In this document: piece after piece, positions 43,471 to 53,879 of the stretch | Position numbering within the stretch: position 1 is the first letter of the stretch | Layout of the letters: each line of letters opens with the position of its first letter | NCBI GenBank assembly: GCA_036417435.1 | Contig: CM070911.1 | Coordinates: forward strand, 1,612,001-1,676,000 | DNA from: Inia geoffrensis | Taxonomy: Eukaryota; Chordata; Mammalia; Artiodactyla; Iniidae | DNA length: 64,000 bases | Direction: 5' to 3' | Notes under the pieces: generated by a model | What the model was told of the DNA's origin: nothing | Databases searched by the model: none | What the model saw: only the letters and a program-made list of their open reading frames with translations | Position numbers and translations under genes: made by a program

Positions 43471-43985
43471 CTGTCAGAGCAAGAAGACTGTCCCTGCAGG
43501 GAAGGGTGGACCTGGCGTCGTGTCCACAATCAGCCCCGCAGGCCACGCTCGGCACCTGCGCCCGCAGCCCTGCCCAGCTGCCTTCTCTCCGTCTGTCTCT
43601 GCCACCTCAGAACCTTGGTGCACATTGCTGTGCATGCCTGGAACACCTCCCTTACCTCCTCCGAGCCCCCATCCCTCCTCACAGGACTAACTCTCATTCA
43701 ACCTGCAGGCCGTGTTTGGACCATCACTTGCTCAGGGAAGCTCCCACAGCTACCCTCAGCCTGGGTGAGCCCCTGCTATTTTCCCACAAAGAGCAAGATA
43801 TACATTTCTTTTCCAGAACTTGGCAGAATTCTGTTCACATACTTATGAAGAATGGAGTGTTTCATGCCAGTCCACTAGAATGCAAGCTCAATAAGCGAAG
43901 TGTCCTGTGGGTTTTGGCCCCAGCTCTTCAGACAATACCTGGTGTATAAGAGCTCAATAAATATTTGTACTGCAGTTGCATGAAT

Positions 43986-44219
43986 TAATAAAGGAAAGAC
44001 ACTTCTTATTATCACGATAGGTAATAAACCCTGTTCCTATTTCAGGCGGTGGCTTGCCCACTATTTTTATCTTTGCTCTCCTAAATCAGTTCTCACTGGA
44101 GAAAGTGAAACATTTCAGCATGAACCCGTTTTTAAAGGATTGTATCCAAATCAACTATACTGAGTTGTTCCTGATCTTATGCCCCGCACTGCACTAAAAA
44201 CCCTTAGGTGTAGATGAGT
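43986..44219. other. Unique AT-rich sequence
   Basis: No repeat or gene recognised. Confidence 0.4.
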
Positions 44220-44445
44220 GTAGATGATGGTGGAATTATGCCTTGGAATCTGCATCCCTGGGCTTCGATTCTGGTCAGGCCAGTTCCTAACTGTGAATAT
44301 GGGAGGGGACTGACCTTGCTAACTGAGCCTCAGTTTCTCCTCCAAAGGGAACAAAAATGGTGTCTCTCAGAGTTTAATGATTGTTAACTCTTCAATGTGT
44401 CAACAAGCCCATCCCATGGCAGGTAATCAATCAGTGTGAGTTCCC
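44220..44445 (+). mobile_element. MIR SINE, nearly complete
   Basis: 'ttggaatctgcatccctggg', 'cttcgattctggtcaggcca', 'aactgagcctcagtttctcc', 'gtctctcagagtttaatgat' and 'ccatggcaggtaatcaatca' follow the MIR from box B to the 3' end. Confidence 0.8.
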
Positions 44446-45860
44446 TTCTCTCCTGCTCATCTTTATTTTCTTGACGATCTGGTGGTGGGGGGGGTGGAAC
44501 CCAGCACACAGGAAATGCTCAATTTATGGCTGGAGAATTAAACTGATGGCTCTCTGCTGTGAATCGAAACGGCAGAGCCAAGGGCACCCGTTTAGAAAGA
44601 GCGAAGGTCAGCTCGGCTTTGGAGGCAAACGAGATGAGGTGAAGTGGGCACAAACACCGGGGACACGGGCCTGTGTCTCCAGAGGCAGGTCAGGGCCACG
44701 GGGACAGACTTGGAGGGACCCACCTGGGCATGACAGTCGGGTCTGGACTGACACCAGAGGGAGAACCAACAGAGGATTTTCCCATCTTGCTTTTCTTGGC
44801 AAAGAAAACCAGGACTGGGATGCTCACGTAGGTGGGATGTCTCTGCCCCCCTCTGGGGCCAGTGTCTCCAAAGAAATCCCAGTGAGTCAGGGTCTGACTC
44901 CTGTCCCCACGATGAGCTCACGACCTTCAGGTGGTGAAGGAATCCTGGGTTTACAGACTTGGGGCCGCAGGGAACTTCCTCAGCACTCACAGCTCCGGAT
45001 GCAGAGGGGAGCACGCCAGCAGTGTGGAGTGAAAGCAGGGACACAACTGGGGCCACCACAGGCCTCTGGTCATCCCAACGTGGCCTGATGTCTGAGAAGG
45101 TCAAGCCGCTGGACGCCCAGTGCTGAGAGCTGGACCAGTCAGGGAACGAACACACCCTCCTTCCTGGGCCTGTTCTGAAAAGTTCGGTGGGACCCCAGGT
45201 CTCATCTTTCTATGGTTTTCCTCTCCTCTCTTCCTTGTGTTCCCCAAGCCCAGGGCTGCTCAGGGCACAGAGGAGGCCATCAGTGAGAACATGGGGGCCA
45301 CGGAACTGTGTTATTTATAGCTGACCCACTGATTCCTCTGAGGAAGTTCTCCACTTGTCACTGTCTTGGAGGCCTCCCACGAGACCTGAAACCCGCAGAG
45401 TAAGCCTGGGCTTGGCGGCTCCCCCGACGACCCCAGCTGGCCTCACTGGACCGCGCGATCCCCTGTCTTCCATCCACAGCTGCCTGGAGCACTTGGGGAT
45501 TTTTAGAGGGGGCAGCAACTCCCCCGCGTTTGACCCCTTGCTAACCAGCACTGTCAGCCGTGTCCACAGCCCTCATCTGCACTGCACGTACCTCTTATTC
45601 ACATCTTCTTATATGAACATAGTGTAGGTCCTGTTCCTCCTACAGCCCCCAATCTTAAGACTTCAAGAAAAGTAAAACTAGACTCTAGTAAGAAAAAGGC
45701 TGAGGACCCCGGGTCATGGAGGTCCATAACATGCCAATATCTATGCCATGATGGGTTCATCTTTTTAATAAACATATAAGACATCAAGATACTATGCGAA
45801 AGCCAGGGTTCTTTTTAAAATTCCCATTTTTAGGTTTACTCGTTTATTTTTGTTTCCATT
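44446..45860. other. Unique intergenic sequence, no gene seen
   Basis: GC-rich from 44600 to 45550. Opposed frames of 235 aa (plus, 44381-45088) and 187 aa (minus, 44592-45155) cover the same DNA, and the plus frame starts inside the MIR, so neither is supported. 45600-45860 is AT-rich. Confidence 0.45.
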
Positions 45861-46850
45861 TTTTAAAAGTTTTAGACTTCCAGAAAAGCCGTGGAGATGA
45901 CACAGTCTTCCCTTACCCACACTCCCCTCTGCAGGTTCGCCCTGTTCCTCACATCTGACGTTAGTGTAAGACATCTGTCACCAATGACGATGAATGAACC
46001 AATGACGACGCATTATTGTTGTATGGACTGCAGTCCGTACTTTACTCCTTAGTTCTTACCCACTGTCCTTTTCTGGTCTGAGGTCCCATCCAGGATCCCA
46101 CATTACATTTACTTGTCATCTGTCCTTAGGCTCCTCTGGATGGTGGCAGTTTCTCCGAATTTCCTTGTTTTCGTTGCTCTTCATGGATTTGAAGAGAATT
46201 GGTCAGGTATTTTGTAGAAGTTCCCTTGGTTGGGACTTGTCTGATGTTTTCCTCTCGATTAGACTGGGGTGATGTGTTTTGGAGCAAAGACCACCGAGGT
46301 GAAGGGGTGTTGCTATCGCATCGTGTCCAGGGTACAGCTATATCAACCTGACTCATCACTGGGACGTTGGCCTGGCTCAGGTGTGTCTGCCAGGTTTCCT
46401 GACAGTGAGGTTATCGCATTTCTTTCTTTCCACCCTGTCCTCTTTGGAAGCTGTCAGCGCGCACAGCTCACACTTAAGGAGTCGGAATTACGTTCCACGT
46501 GCTTTGGGGCAGAATATCTACGTGAATTGGAATTCCTCTGCACGAGAGATTTGTCTATTCTCCTCCATTTACATATCTATTGAATAACTTATTCATATCC
46601 ACGTGAGCTTGCTGGGTATATATTTCATACCTTGGGTTATAATCCAACACGACCTTATGCTGTTGCTCAAACTGCACCAGCCTTGGCCCCTGGGGGTTCC
46701 TTCGGTTGTGGCTCCTGTGCTGCTTTGTCACACCCAAATCACTGTCAGAGTCTGTTTTTATTTTTGCTTTTGAGCTTCCTAGTTTTCGGGCTCGTCTGGT
46801 ATATTTCCTGGAATGGGCCATGTCTCCAAGGAGCTTGATGCCCTTTCAGA
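45861..46850. mobile_element. Ancient interspersed repeat, about 1 kb (L1-like, family unresolved)
   Basis: I recognise a series common in mammalian genomes: 'ttagacttccagaaaagccg', 'ccatccaggatcccacatta', 'ttggtcaggtattttgtaga', 'gacttgtctgatgttttcct', 'gattagactggggtgatgtg', 'aagaccaccgaggtgaaggg', 'tgggttataatccaacacga' and 'gggccatgtctccaaggagc'. These occur together in an old repeat that I associate with L1M 5' regions, but I cannot fix the name or the strand. The small minus frame at 46555-46821 is repeat-derived. Confidence 0.55.
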
Positions 46851-47234
46851 CTACACGTGTTCCTTGAGATTCTCTGGGAGGGGATAAACTGTGACAATGG
46901 ATGATATCACTGTAATCCAGGCAATGGCCTCCCAGCCTCATCAGCAGGGCAGCTCTGCCTGGGAAGTCGGAAAACGCAGTCCTCTCTAGCTCTGACCCCG
47001 TACCCCGCAGGGCTCTATGGCTGTGCCTCCAAGGGACAGTCAGTGAGTCTGCAGCAGGAAACAGGTGTCGGGACTGTCACCAGTTAGCAAAAGTGCACAC
47101 AGTCTGCATGTTGGTGACTCCAGGACGTAACACCGATTTCTTAGAAGAATCGATGGATAACAAGGCTGACCGGGAATTGCATACAATTTTTCAGTAAAAC
47201 AGATCTTGTTGTAATGTATGACTCTGCCGATCAC
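46851..47234. other. Unique sequence, no gene seen
   Basis: Mixed composition; no element recognised. Confidence 0.4.
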
Positions 47235-47380
47235 TCATTTTGAGATCTGGCAAATTACCGGGCTTCTCAAAACTATGATTCCCTCATCCTGAAACGGGGG
47301 CAGGTGGGCCCCTATCAAAGGTGTGATGAAGAGCAAGCTCAAAGCTGCGGCCCACGCACCCAGCAAGGACTTCACACGTC
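47235..47380 (+). mobile_element. MIR SINE fragment
   Basis: 'gatctggcaaattaccgggc', 'ttctcaaaactatgattccc' and 'tcatcctgaaacgggggcag' parallel the MIR core 'cttgggcaagttacttaacctctct...cagtttcctcatctgtaaaatgggg'. Confidence 0.5.
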
Positions 47381-47689
47381 GAGGACACGGAATAGGTGCC
47401 CAGCTGTTTTCCTCTGTCTCACACTTTAAAAGAGTCTTTATTCAACACCATCTGCGGGAACTAAACTCAGAGGAGGCCGAGGTGTCTGTGGAAGAGAAAC
47501 CTGGCTTTCCATGGGGTCCCTGGCCTTCCACCGGGACTCTGGGTTTACCAGGGGGTCCTGGGCAGATGTACTTCATCTCGGGAGGAGGAAACAAGCCCCC
47601 CAAATGCTCCCGGGGTAGGAGCACCGCTGCCCCATGGGGCTGGGCCATGTTTGCCAGGGAGGAGCCACAGCCTGTAGCCCTGACTTTGC
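47381..47689. other. Unique sequence, no gene seen
   Basis: Includes the AT-richer 'aaagagtctttattcaacac'. No gene recognised. Confidence 0.4.
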
Positions 47690-47830
47690 CCGAGCCAGCC
47701 AAGGGGCAGGTCAGCTCGCTCGGTCTCTCTGAGACTCCGTTTCCCCTTTTGTAAGACAGAGCAACAGATGGGCTTCCTGTGAAAATTGAATCGGCATGTG
47801 TGGAGTGCCTGGCAGAGAGGAGACCCTGGC
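47690..47830 (+). mobile_element. MIR SINE fragment
   Basis: 'ctcggtctctctgagactcc', 'gtttccccttttgtaagaca', 'cttcctgtgaaaattgaatc', 'ggcatgtgtggagtgcctgg' and 'cagagaggagaccctgg' follow the MIR core and 3' end. Confidence 0.72.
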
Positions 47831-49029
47831 AACAGCGGGGCTGGTGCCCCTCCCCCTGTGCCGTCCACGCCTGGGACACCGGTGCCCAGGGTCCTCCGCT
47901 CCCCTGCGGCTCAGTGGCCTGTCCCACCTCTGCTGCTGCATGACAGCGGAGAACCCTCACAGCCCTGACGGCCGAGGTTCGTGAATGCAGGTCCACGTCG
48001 CCGCGGGCAGGACCAGGCTGCAGGTTTCTCCTCCAGGAGACTCGTGCAAGGACAGCCAATGTCCTCAAAACCAGCTGAAGCCCAGCCTCCCTGGCGAGCT
48101 GCCGGGGGTCGGGAGCAACGGGGTGGGTGGGCGCGGAAGACACTGGGGCCGGAGCCCAGGGCAAGGCCGGATGGGCAGCATGGCCCAGCAGCTGCCAGGA
48201 GCGTCAGGAAGATGGTAGGCCCCACGTGGGCACTCAGGTGGAGCACAGAGTCCGCTCTGAGAACTGGGAGGATGCCCTGCCAGGTGAGGGGAGCTGAGGG
48301 CCCGGCTGTAGCCTCAGACCCTCAGCTCAGTCCTCAGGCTCCGCCAGCGAGGGCCCAGGCTCCAGAGCCTGCTGTGGAATCGCTGCCACACTGTCAGGGT
48401 TCACGTGCGTGGGACCCGGGGGCTCTGAGGGCAGTGATGAGAGGTGATGGGGGTCCTGCCCAGCCCTCCACCCCGCACGTGCTCCACCCTCCTCGCAGCC
48501 TGGGGCCAGGTGGGGCGGTCACAGGACCCGAGACCTCAGGAGCGGGTCCAGCCACGTTGGCCCTCAGCCACGTGAGGCCTCCACGTCACCAGCTCAGGGC
48601 GGTGGCAGGGAGCTTCTGACCTGGGCTCCCACAAGGGCCGTCCCAGGCCAGGCTGCCCCTGGAACACTCGGGGTGGGGAAGTGGCCGGGCCCTCGGGGAA
48701 TCAGCCCAGATGCACGTGCAGAGTCCTTTCCTCCCTGAAATCCCTGAGCCTCTCCATTCCCTGCCCTGAGGCTCTGCACGGCGTGAGGACTCTGCCTGCC
48801 GTAACCACAGTGGGCTTGGGGCTCCATGGCTCTTTACTAGTGAGGGTGTGCGCATATTTGTGTTTGTGAGTGTGTGTGTGGTCAGCAGGGTGTCTAGGGC
48901 AGACACCAAGCAGTCAATGAGGCTTTATTAGGTGAACTGAATTTGCCCAAACTAAACCTAGACGCTACTGTGCTCAACTGGAAGCTCACCTCGTTCGATA
49001 AGGAAAGAGAGAACAACAGAACATTTGTG
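47831..49029. other. GC-rich intergenic sequence with a short GT repeat
   Basis: A GT-rich run lies at 48846-48881. Plus-strand frames up to 212 aa and minus-strand frames up to 240 aa overlap and are composition-driven. A possible donor ('ctgccaggtgagggg') occurs at about 48281. Confidence 0.45.
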
Positions 49030-49150
49030 CAGCATTGCACACCAAACTCTTCACAGACGTGATCTCATGTAACCATCATACACACCTGGAAGACACATAC
49101 CATGTGACCTGTTTAATATTCCTCCCAAGGAAGCAGGCTCAGAGAGCCAG
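49030..49150 (-). mobile_element. MIR SINE fragment
   Basis: 'cattgcacaccaaactcttc', 'acagacgtgatctcatgtaa', 'ccatcatacacacctggaag' and 'ggaagcaggctcagagagcc' parallel the inverted MIR 'aagcgctttacatgtattatctcatttaatcctcacaacaaccctatgag...gaggctcagagag'. Confidence 0.58.
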
Positions 49151-49884
49151 ACCAACACACTGGCGGGACCCCGCGCACTTGCGAGGGTGGCACCAGGGGC
49201 TCAGGGCTCCAGGATGCGGCAGATTAATTCGGTGACACGGTCAAAGAAGGGCAAGTGTGAGGGGAAGAGCGCGAAAGAGAGGACAGACCAGAGCTGGAGG
49301 AGAGGAACTAGGTGCATCGAGGAGAAGCCACCTACGGCTCACCTAGACAATGTCACCATAGAAACAGGATGGGCTTCTGGAGTTTTCTAACACACAATGC
49401 ACAGAACTGAACGGTAGCGGGAACTCCAGTATCACAGGGTCAGGGCTACAGGGAGCGGCCAGCGGGGCCCTTTCAAGGGAGCTGTCTGCCGTGAGTGCCT
49501 GAGGGCTGCAGACCAGGAGCACAGGTCTGCCTGGAGGAATGTCCCCTCCGAGGGGCCGCACAGGACACATCCGGATGCTGAGAGCCAGCAGGTCAACAAC
49601 AGCTGGGACGTGAGTATCAGATGTGCGAGTGAGTGGAGCCGTCTGGGAAGGGAGAGCACAAGTGAGCGTGGAGGGGTGGGGACGAGGGTGGAGCCCCATT
49701 GCTACTAGTTCCGGGGGGTGGAGGCTGCCACTGCTGCCTGAACACAGTGACGTGGGTTGTCAGCATCTGGAAAACGAGGACGTCATAAGGTATTTACTAA
49801 TAAGACTACACAGAGCAGGGAAAGACACAGGGGACCCTACATGCGCATCGTCAAGTCAGAGCCGCCAGGCTGCAAAGGCTGCAA
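49151..49884. other. Unique sequence, no gene seen
   Basis: Purine-rich in part (49240-49320). No element recognised. Confidence 0.4.
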
Positions 49885-50285
49885 ACTGTAGGATTCCCAC
49901 CATATGATGTTCTAGAAAAGGCAAACTGTGGAGACAGTAAAAGATCAGCGCTTGCCAGGGGGAGGGGGAGGCTGAATAGTCGGAGCTCGAGCGGAGAGGA
50001 AACTGTTCTATATGATGCTGTAACGAAGCTGCACGGCACCATGCATTTGTCAAAACACACAGAACGTACAAGAGTAAACCCTAATGTAAACATATAAACC
50101 ATGAACTTAGTTAATAATAATGTATCAATAACGGCTCACTGATTGCAACAAACCCAGATGCTAATGCGGGATGTGAATACTAGGAGGAACTGGGGTGGGG
50201 ATAACGTGGGGAATCCTCTGTTCTTTAGACTCAATTTCTCTGTACACTTGAAACTGCTCCAAAAATGAAGTCTATTAATTAAAAA
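49885..50285 (+). mobile_element. L1M-family LINE 3' UTR-like fragment
   Basis: 'aggattcccaccatatgatg', 'ttctagaaaaggcaaactgt', 'ggagacagtaaaagatcagc', 'gcttgccagggggaggggga', 'accctaatgtaaacatataa', 'ctctgtacacttgaaactgc' and 'tccaaaaatgaagtctatta' reproduce the well-known old L1 3' sequence in order. It is non-coding. Confidence 0.82.
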
Positions 50286-50472
50286 ATTACATAGAGCAGA
50301 ATTTAATTTTGCTGACAATTGAAGTGGTTCTTTGGGAGAATGCAGCCCTTTCCTTCCGTCACTCTGACCACCGCCCATGATGTGTGAAGAGAGCCGCGAT
50401 TTGGGGTACGGGGGGTTCTGGGGGTTCTTGTCTCTCCACTTGGCTAAACCACGATGACCAGCACCTGAGCTA
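50286..50472. other. Unique sequence between two LINE fragments
   Basis: No element recognised. Confidence 0.4.
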
Positions 50473-50484
50473 TGAAATACTTTT

Positions 50485-50676
50485 GTGTGTGTGTGTGTGT
50501 TTATTGGTTTTTGTTTTTATTTTTTTTACATCTTTATCAGAGTATAATTGCTTTACAATGGTGTGTTAGTTTCTGTTTTATAACAAAGTGAATCGGTTAT
50601 ACATATACATATGTTCCCATATCTCCTCTCTCTTGCGTCTCCCTCCCTCCCTCCCTCCCTATCCCACCCCTCCAGG
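50485..50676 (-). mobile_element. Truncated cetartiodactyl L1 with target-site duplications
   Basis: 'acatctttatcagagtataa', 'ttgctttacaatggtgtgtt' and 'aagtgaatcggttatacata' are the inverted 3' end of the L1 subfamily found in whales and ruminants. The A-rich tail lies at the left (T-rich, 50500-50528), with a GT run at 50485-50500 beyond it. Perfect 12-bp duplications 'tgaaatactttt' flank the insertion (50473-50484 and 50677-50688). Severe 5' truncation leaves less than 200 bp. Confidence 0.92.
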
Positions 50677-50691
50677 TGAAATACTTTTCCT

Positions 50692-51534
50692 CAAGCGTAG
50701 GTGTGTCAACCTCGTGTCTGCACTACTACAACATTTTTTGTTAACTTCCCCAATTTTTCTGTTGCCCTGGAGGAAGCTGGTTCAGAGAATGTGGCACAGG
50801 TGAGACTCTAACCCCAGGTCTCCACCACTCAGAGCCCAGGTCTGCTCAGTGGATTCCCTCCCACAAGCTGCCCACACCGCCCACTTCCAAGTTCAGGGTC
50901 CCTGGGGCAAGTGTGACTCCAGCTGGCAGCCCTGCAGTGTGTCTGCCTTTAGTGCATCTTGCTTCTCTGGAATTATTCTCCTCAAAACACCGCCCACTGC
51001 CCGTCCCACTGCTGTTAGCCACGCCCCCATGACCCTTCAGCCCCCGACTCAGCCGCCCTGGACAGCGGCGCTGCCCGTGCACCCGGCTCATTCCTGCCTT
51101 GCTACACTCTTTCCACAGAGCTCTCTGGTCCCAGCACTACGACGTCAGCGCTAACTTCTCCTGCAGGGCAGCAGGCAGCCGCCCCTTCCAGGCAAGCAGA
51201 CGTGGGTTCACCATTCTCATCTTTTCGTCCTGCCACAGTCCTTGAGTTCCTGCAGTTCCTGCAGAGAGGGACGCCAAGCCAGGTGCCAAGAGCGCTGGAG
51301 AGGAATGCGATTCCGTTGCCACCTGCTGTAGAGGCCCTGGCAGACCCGAGGCCCAGCCGGCAAAGGCTACGAAGGCAGCCGGCGGTCCTGGGCCCTGGCA
51401 GTTCCCCGCGGCCATCCACTGCCGAGCCTGCCAAGACCCCAGCCCAGGACGAGGTGGGAGATGTGCCAGAGGCAGCGGGGCCCGCCTCCAGGCCTCGGCC
51501 ACCCCACGCGGGCGGCGCTAAATCGCGGTGCCGG
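50692..51534. other. GC-rich intergenic sequence, no gene seen
   Basis: Opposed frames of 139 aa (plus) and 160 aa (minus) share 51100-51620. Neither shows a domain. Confidence 0.45.
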
Positions 51535-51660
51535 TTGTCCGTGGCTGCAGAGCAAATTCCCCCAAATTTTAAAATGTCATTCATTTTTAACTTAAAAATA
51601 TTATTTTATTATGTCTCATGACTTCGAAGGTCAGGAATTCAAGAAGGACAACTGGTCTAC
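51535..51660 (-). mobile_element. Fragment of an MLT1/L1M-type repeat
   Basis: 'gtggctgcagagcaaattcc', 'cccaaattttaaaatgtcat', 'attattttattatgtctcat' and 'gacttcgaaggtcaggaatt' resemble 'gctgctgtaacaaattacc...cttaaaacaac...tttattatctcacagttctgtaggtcagg'. The right part is lost. Confidence 0.45.
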
Positions 51661-53420
51661 CCTCCATGGCAGCAGCCGGGCTCAGCCTATGAATTCCGCT
51701 GCTCCATCCACAGGCCTGGACCTTGGCGGGCACAGAGCAGGGTTGGTCCCCTGTGGGCCCCTCTCCTTCCCGGGAGGCCCAGTCCTCTCCAGGTGGCTCC
51801 CAGTGGGTAGCAGGAATTCTTACTTAGTATCCCAGGGCCGTCAGAGGCAAGCTTCCAAGAGGCCGAGGCAGGAGCTTCAAATTTTTCTGAACTGGCCTCC
51901 GAAGCTCTGGAATGTCCCTCCTTCTGCATCCAATGGATGAAACAAATTGCAAAGGCCCGTCTAGAGTCAAGAAGGGGAGAGAGAGGCTCCCCGCTGGAGA
52001 GAGGAACGGCAGAGGGCCGGGAACGCAGACGTAGGCGGTGGCTGCCATGGAGGGCCGATTGCTTGAGTCCAATACAACCCGAACTGGCAAACCCCTGCAG
52101 AACCACAGAATCCGCAAGAGGAAAGACAGTGGCCCCAGGGAGCGCCCAGCACCCGGTCCTCCTTCAGGGCTCACCCCCCCGCCCCCTGCCCGGCTCAGAG
52201 AACAGGGCCAGAACAGCCCACACTGGGCTGCATAGCAAGGACGCTCAAAAGCCCTTTCCTGCAGGGGCTGGAGTGTGTCCCAAGTAACAGGGCTGTGGAC
52301 ACAACGCCCTGCAGATCCTCTTTCCCAAAGAGGCCCTGGCAGGCAGAGCTGAGGGCACAGTGTGCTCACAGCTTCTGAGAACCCAGAGGGGAGGCCAGGG
52401 AACTGGTGGGTCCGCCCTGAGGGTTTCCTCAGAGCCAGGGACAATCTGCTTTCTAAGCCTTTTAGGTCTTTAAAAAATTCAGCATTCGAAAGGAAAAACT
52501 GGAGCTAGATAATGAGATTAGCAATAAAGCATCTAGTAGAAACCACACACTTCCTCCAGGTACGAAGCTTCCCAGGATCATCAAAACGGCAGGGAGCCGC
52601 AGGCGCAGGAAACGCAGTTCCTAACCTCCAAGGCCCCAGAGCCCTGCTCACTCCTGTGGATAATCACCGAAGCCCTCCAGGCCCCGCTGTGCACGGGAAG
52701 AGCCCGGCCCTCCCCAACCAAGAAAAGGAAAGGCCAGGAGGCGGGCAGGCAGGGGCACACGAGCCAGGATGAAGCCTCGGGGGGACTCAGTGCCCAGGGC
52801 TGGCAGGCTCCCTTCCCCTTAACACCGCTCACCCTGCATCTCACAGCCAGGCTCCCACCAGCACCCCTGAGGAGCTTCCCCACACTGAGAGAGACTGGCG
52901 GAAAATGGAACTCTTCCCCCTCCTGGTCTCCACTTCTGGACCCCACGGAAGGCTCCTAACGAGCCTGTTCCTGTCATGCGGCCACCTGAACTGCCTTTGT
53001 CACAGAGGAGATGGGGTCCCATGACTGGCAGGTGTAGACTAACCTACCACTTCTGGCAGCAGCTAGAGCCTGTGACCTAAGGAGAAAGGGGCGTGAGATT
53101 TGTTGAATAAACCCCCAAACCCAAAGCCATATCCGCTGTTCTCAGTGACTTCAGACTGAATGACGTGGGCACGTGGAAGAGGCTGGTGGGCTGGGCTCAT
53201 GGTGAGGATGTGTGTAGCATCGAGATGCCGGGTTAGAGCAGGATGGTGTCCAGGCGGGGAGCCAGGCTGAATGGAGGGCAACACGTGGGCAGGTGCATAC
53301 AGAGACCGGCCAGCCCCAGACGGTTACTTGCTATCGGGGTGAGCCCCGTGAAACCCAGGGCTGCAACGAGATCGGAAGGCACAGGGAGTGAGGAGCAGAG
53401 GCCACAGGGCCAGGCAGCAC
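51661..53420. other. GC-rich intergenic sequence, no gene seen
   Basis: No gene or repeat recognised. Frames up to 206 aa on the minus strand are matched by plus-strand frames over the same DNA. Confidence 0.45.
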
Positions 53421-53735
53421 CTGAGGGCAGGTGGCCAGGTGAGGGGCAGGTGACCAGGTGAGGGCAGGTGGTCATGTGAGGGCAGGTGGCCTGGTGAGGG
53501 GAGGTGGCCTGGTGAGGGGAGGTGGCCAGGTGAGGGGCAGGTGATCAGGTGAGGGGAGGTGACCAGGTAAGAGGCAGGTGACCAGGTGAGGGGCAGATGG
53601 CCAGGTAAGGGGATGTGACCAGGTAAAATGCAGGTGACCAGGTAAGGGCAGGTGGCCTGGTGAGGGGAGGTGGCCAGGTGAGGGCAGGTGGCCAGGTGAC
53701 AGGCAGGTGGCCAGGTGATCAGGTGAGGGGAGGGG
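53421..53735. repeat. Minisatellite, about 16 units of 18-19 bp
   Basis: The unit is close to GGTGACCAGGTGAGGGGCA with variation at GACC/GGCC/GGCCT and GGGGCA/GGGGA/GGGCA. I count about 16 units. Most contain CAGGTG, an E-box of the ZEB/SNAI class, and the word also resembles a 5' splice site. Minus-strand frames across the array give His-Leu-Pro-Ser-Pro-Gly repeats and are artefacts. Confidence 0.95.
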
Positions 53736-53879
53736 TCCTGGTGTCTCTTGGTGCCTATCCTCTCCCTGACGGCCTGAATCCACCAAAGGGTTCCCCTAGA
53801 CACAGCACCTGCACGTAAGAGGTTTTCAGTAACAGCCTCTTAGTCTCCTTCCCCTGCGTGCTCAGCTAGAGAGGGTGGG

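Larger units (their letters stand above)
42890..43985 (+). mobile_element. L2 LINE 3' region, split by another repeat
   Basis: The left part (42890-43040) contains 'taatcatatcacttccttgc', 'gctggcttccctttgccctt' and 'aaggtaaaatataaaactct'. The right part (43570-43985) contains 'cattgctgtgcatgcctgga', 'ccactagaatgcaagctcaa' and 'gagctcaataaatatttgta'. This is the L2 order with a gap filled by the repeat at 43045-43470. It is one of the best-preserved L2 copies in the window. Confidence 0.82.

Noticed and set aside
44381..45155. 235-codon plus frame opposed by a 187-codon minus frame
   Set aside because: The plus frame starts in a MIR. Both frames share the same GC-rich DNA and have no domain.
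46555..46821. Small basic minus-strand protein of 88 codons
   Set aside because: Lies entirely in an ancient interspersed repeat.
47442..48164. 240-codon minus frame
   Set aside because: It crosses a MIR fragment and overlaps plus-strand frames of comparable length; no recognisable protein.
53421..53735. CRISPR-like direct repeats
   Set aside because: Units are contiguous without spacers, vary in sequence, and the genome is mammalian.
53324..53803. 159-codon minus frame with His-Leu-Pro-Ser-Pro-Gly repeats
   Set aside because: It is simply the translated minisatellite; the repeat length is not a constant multiple of three.
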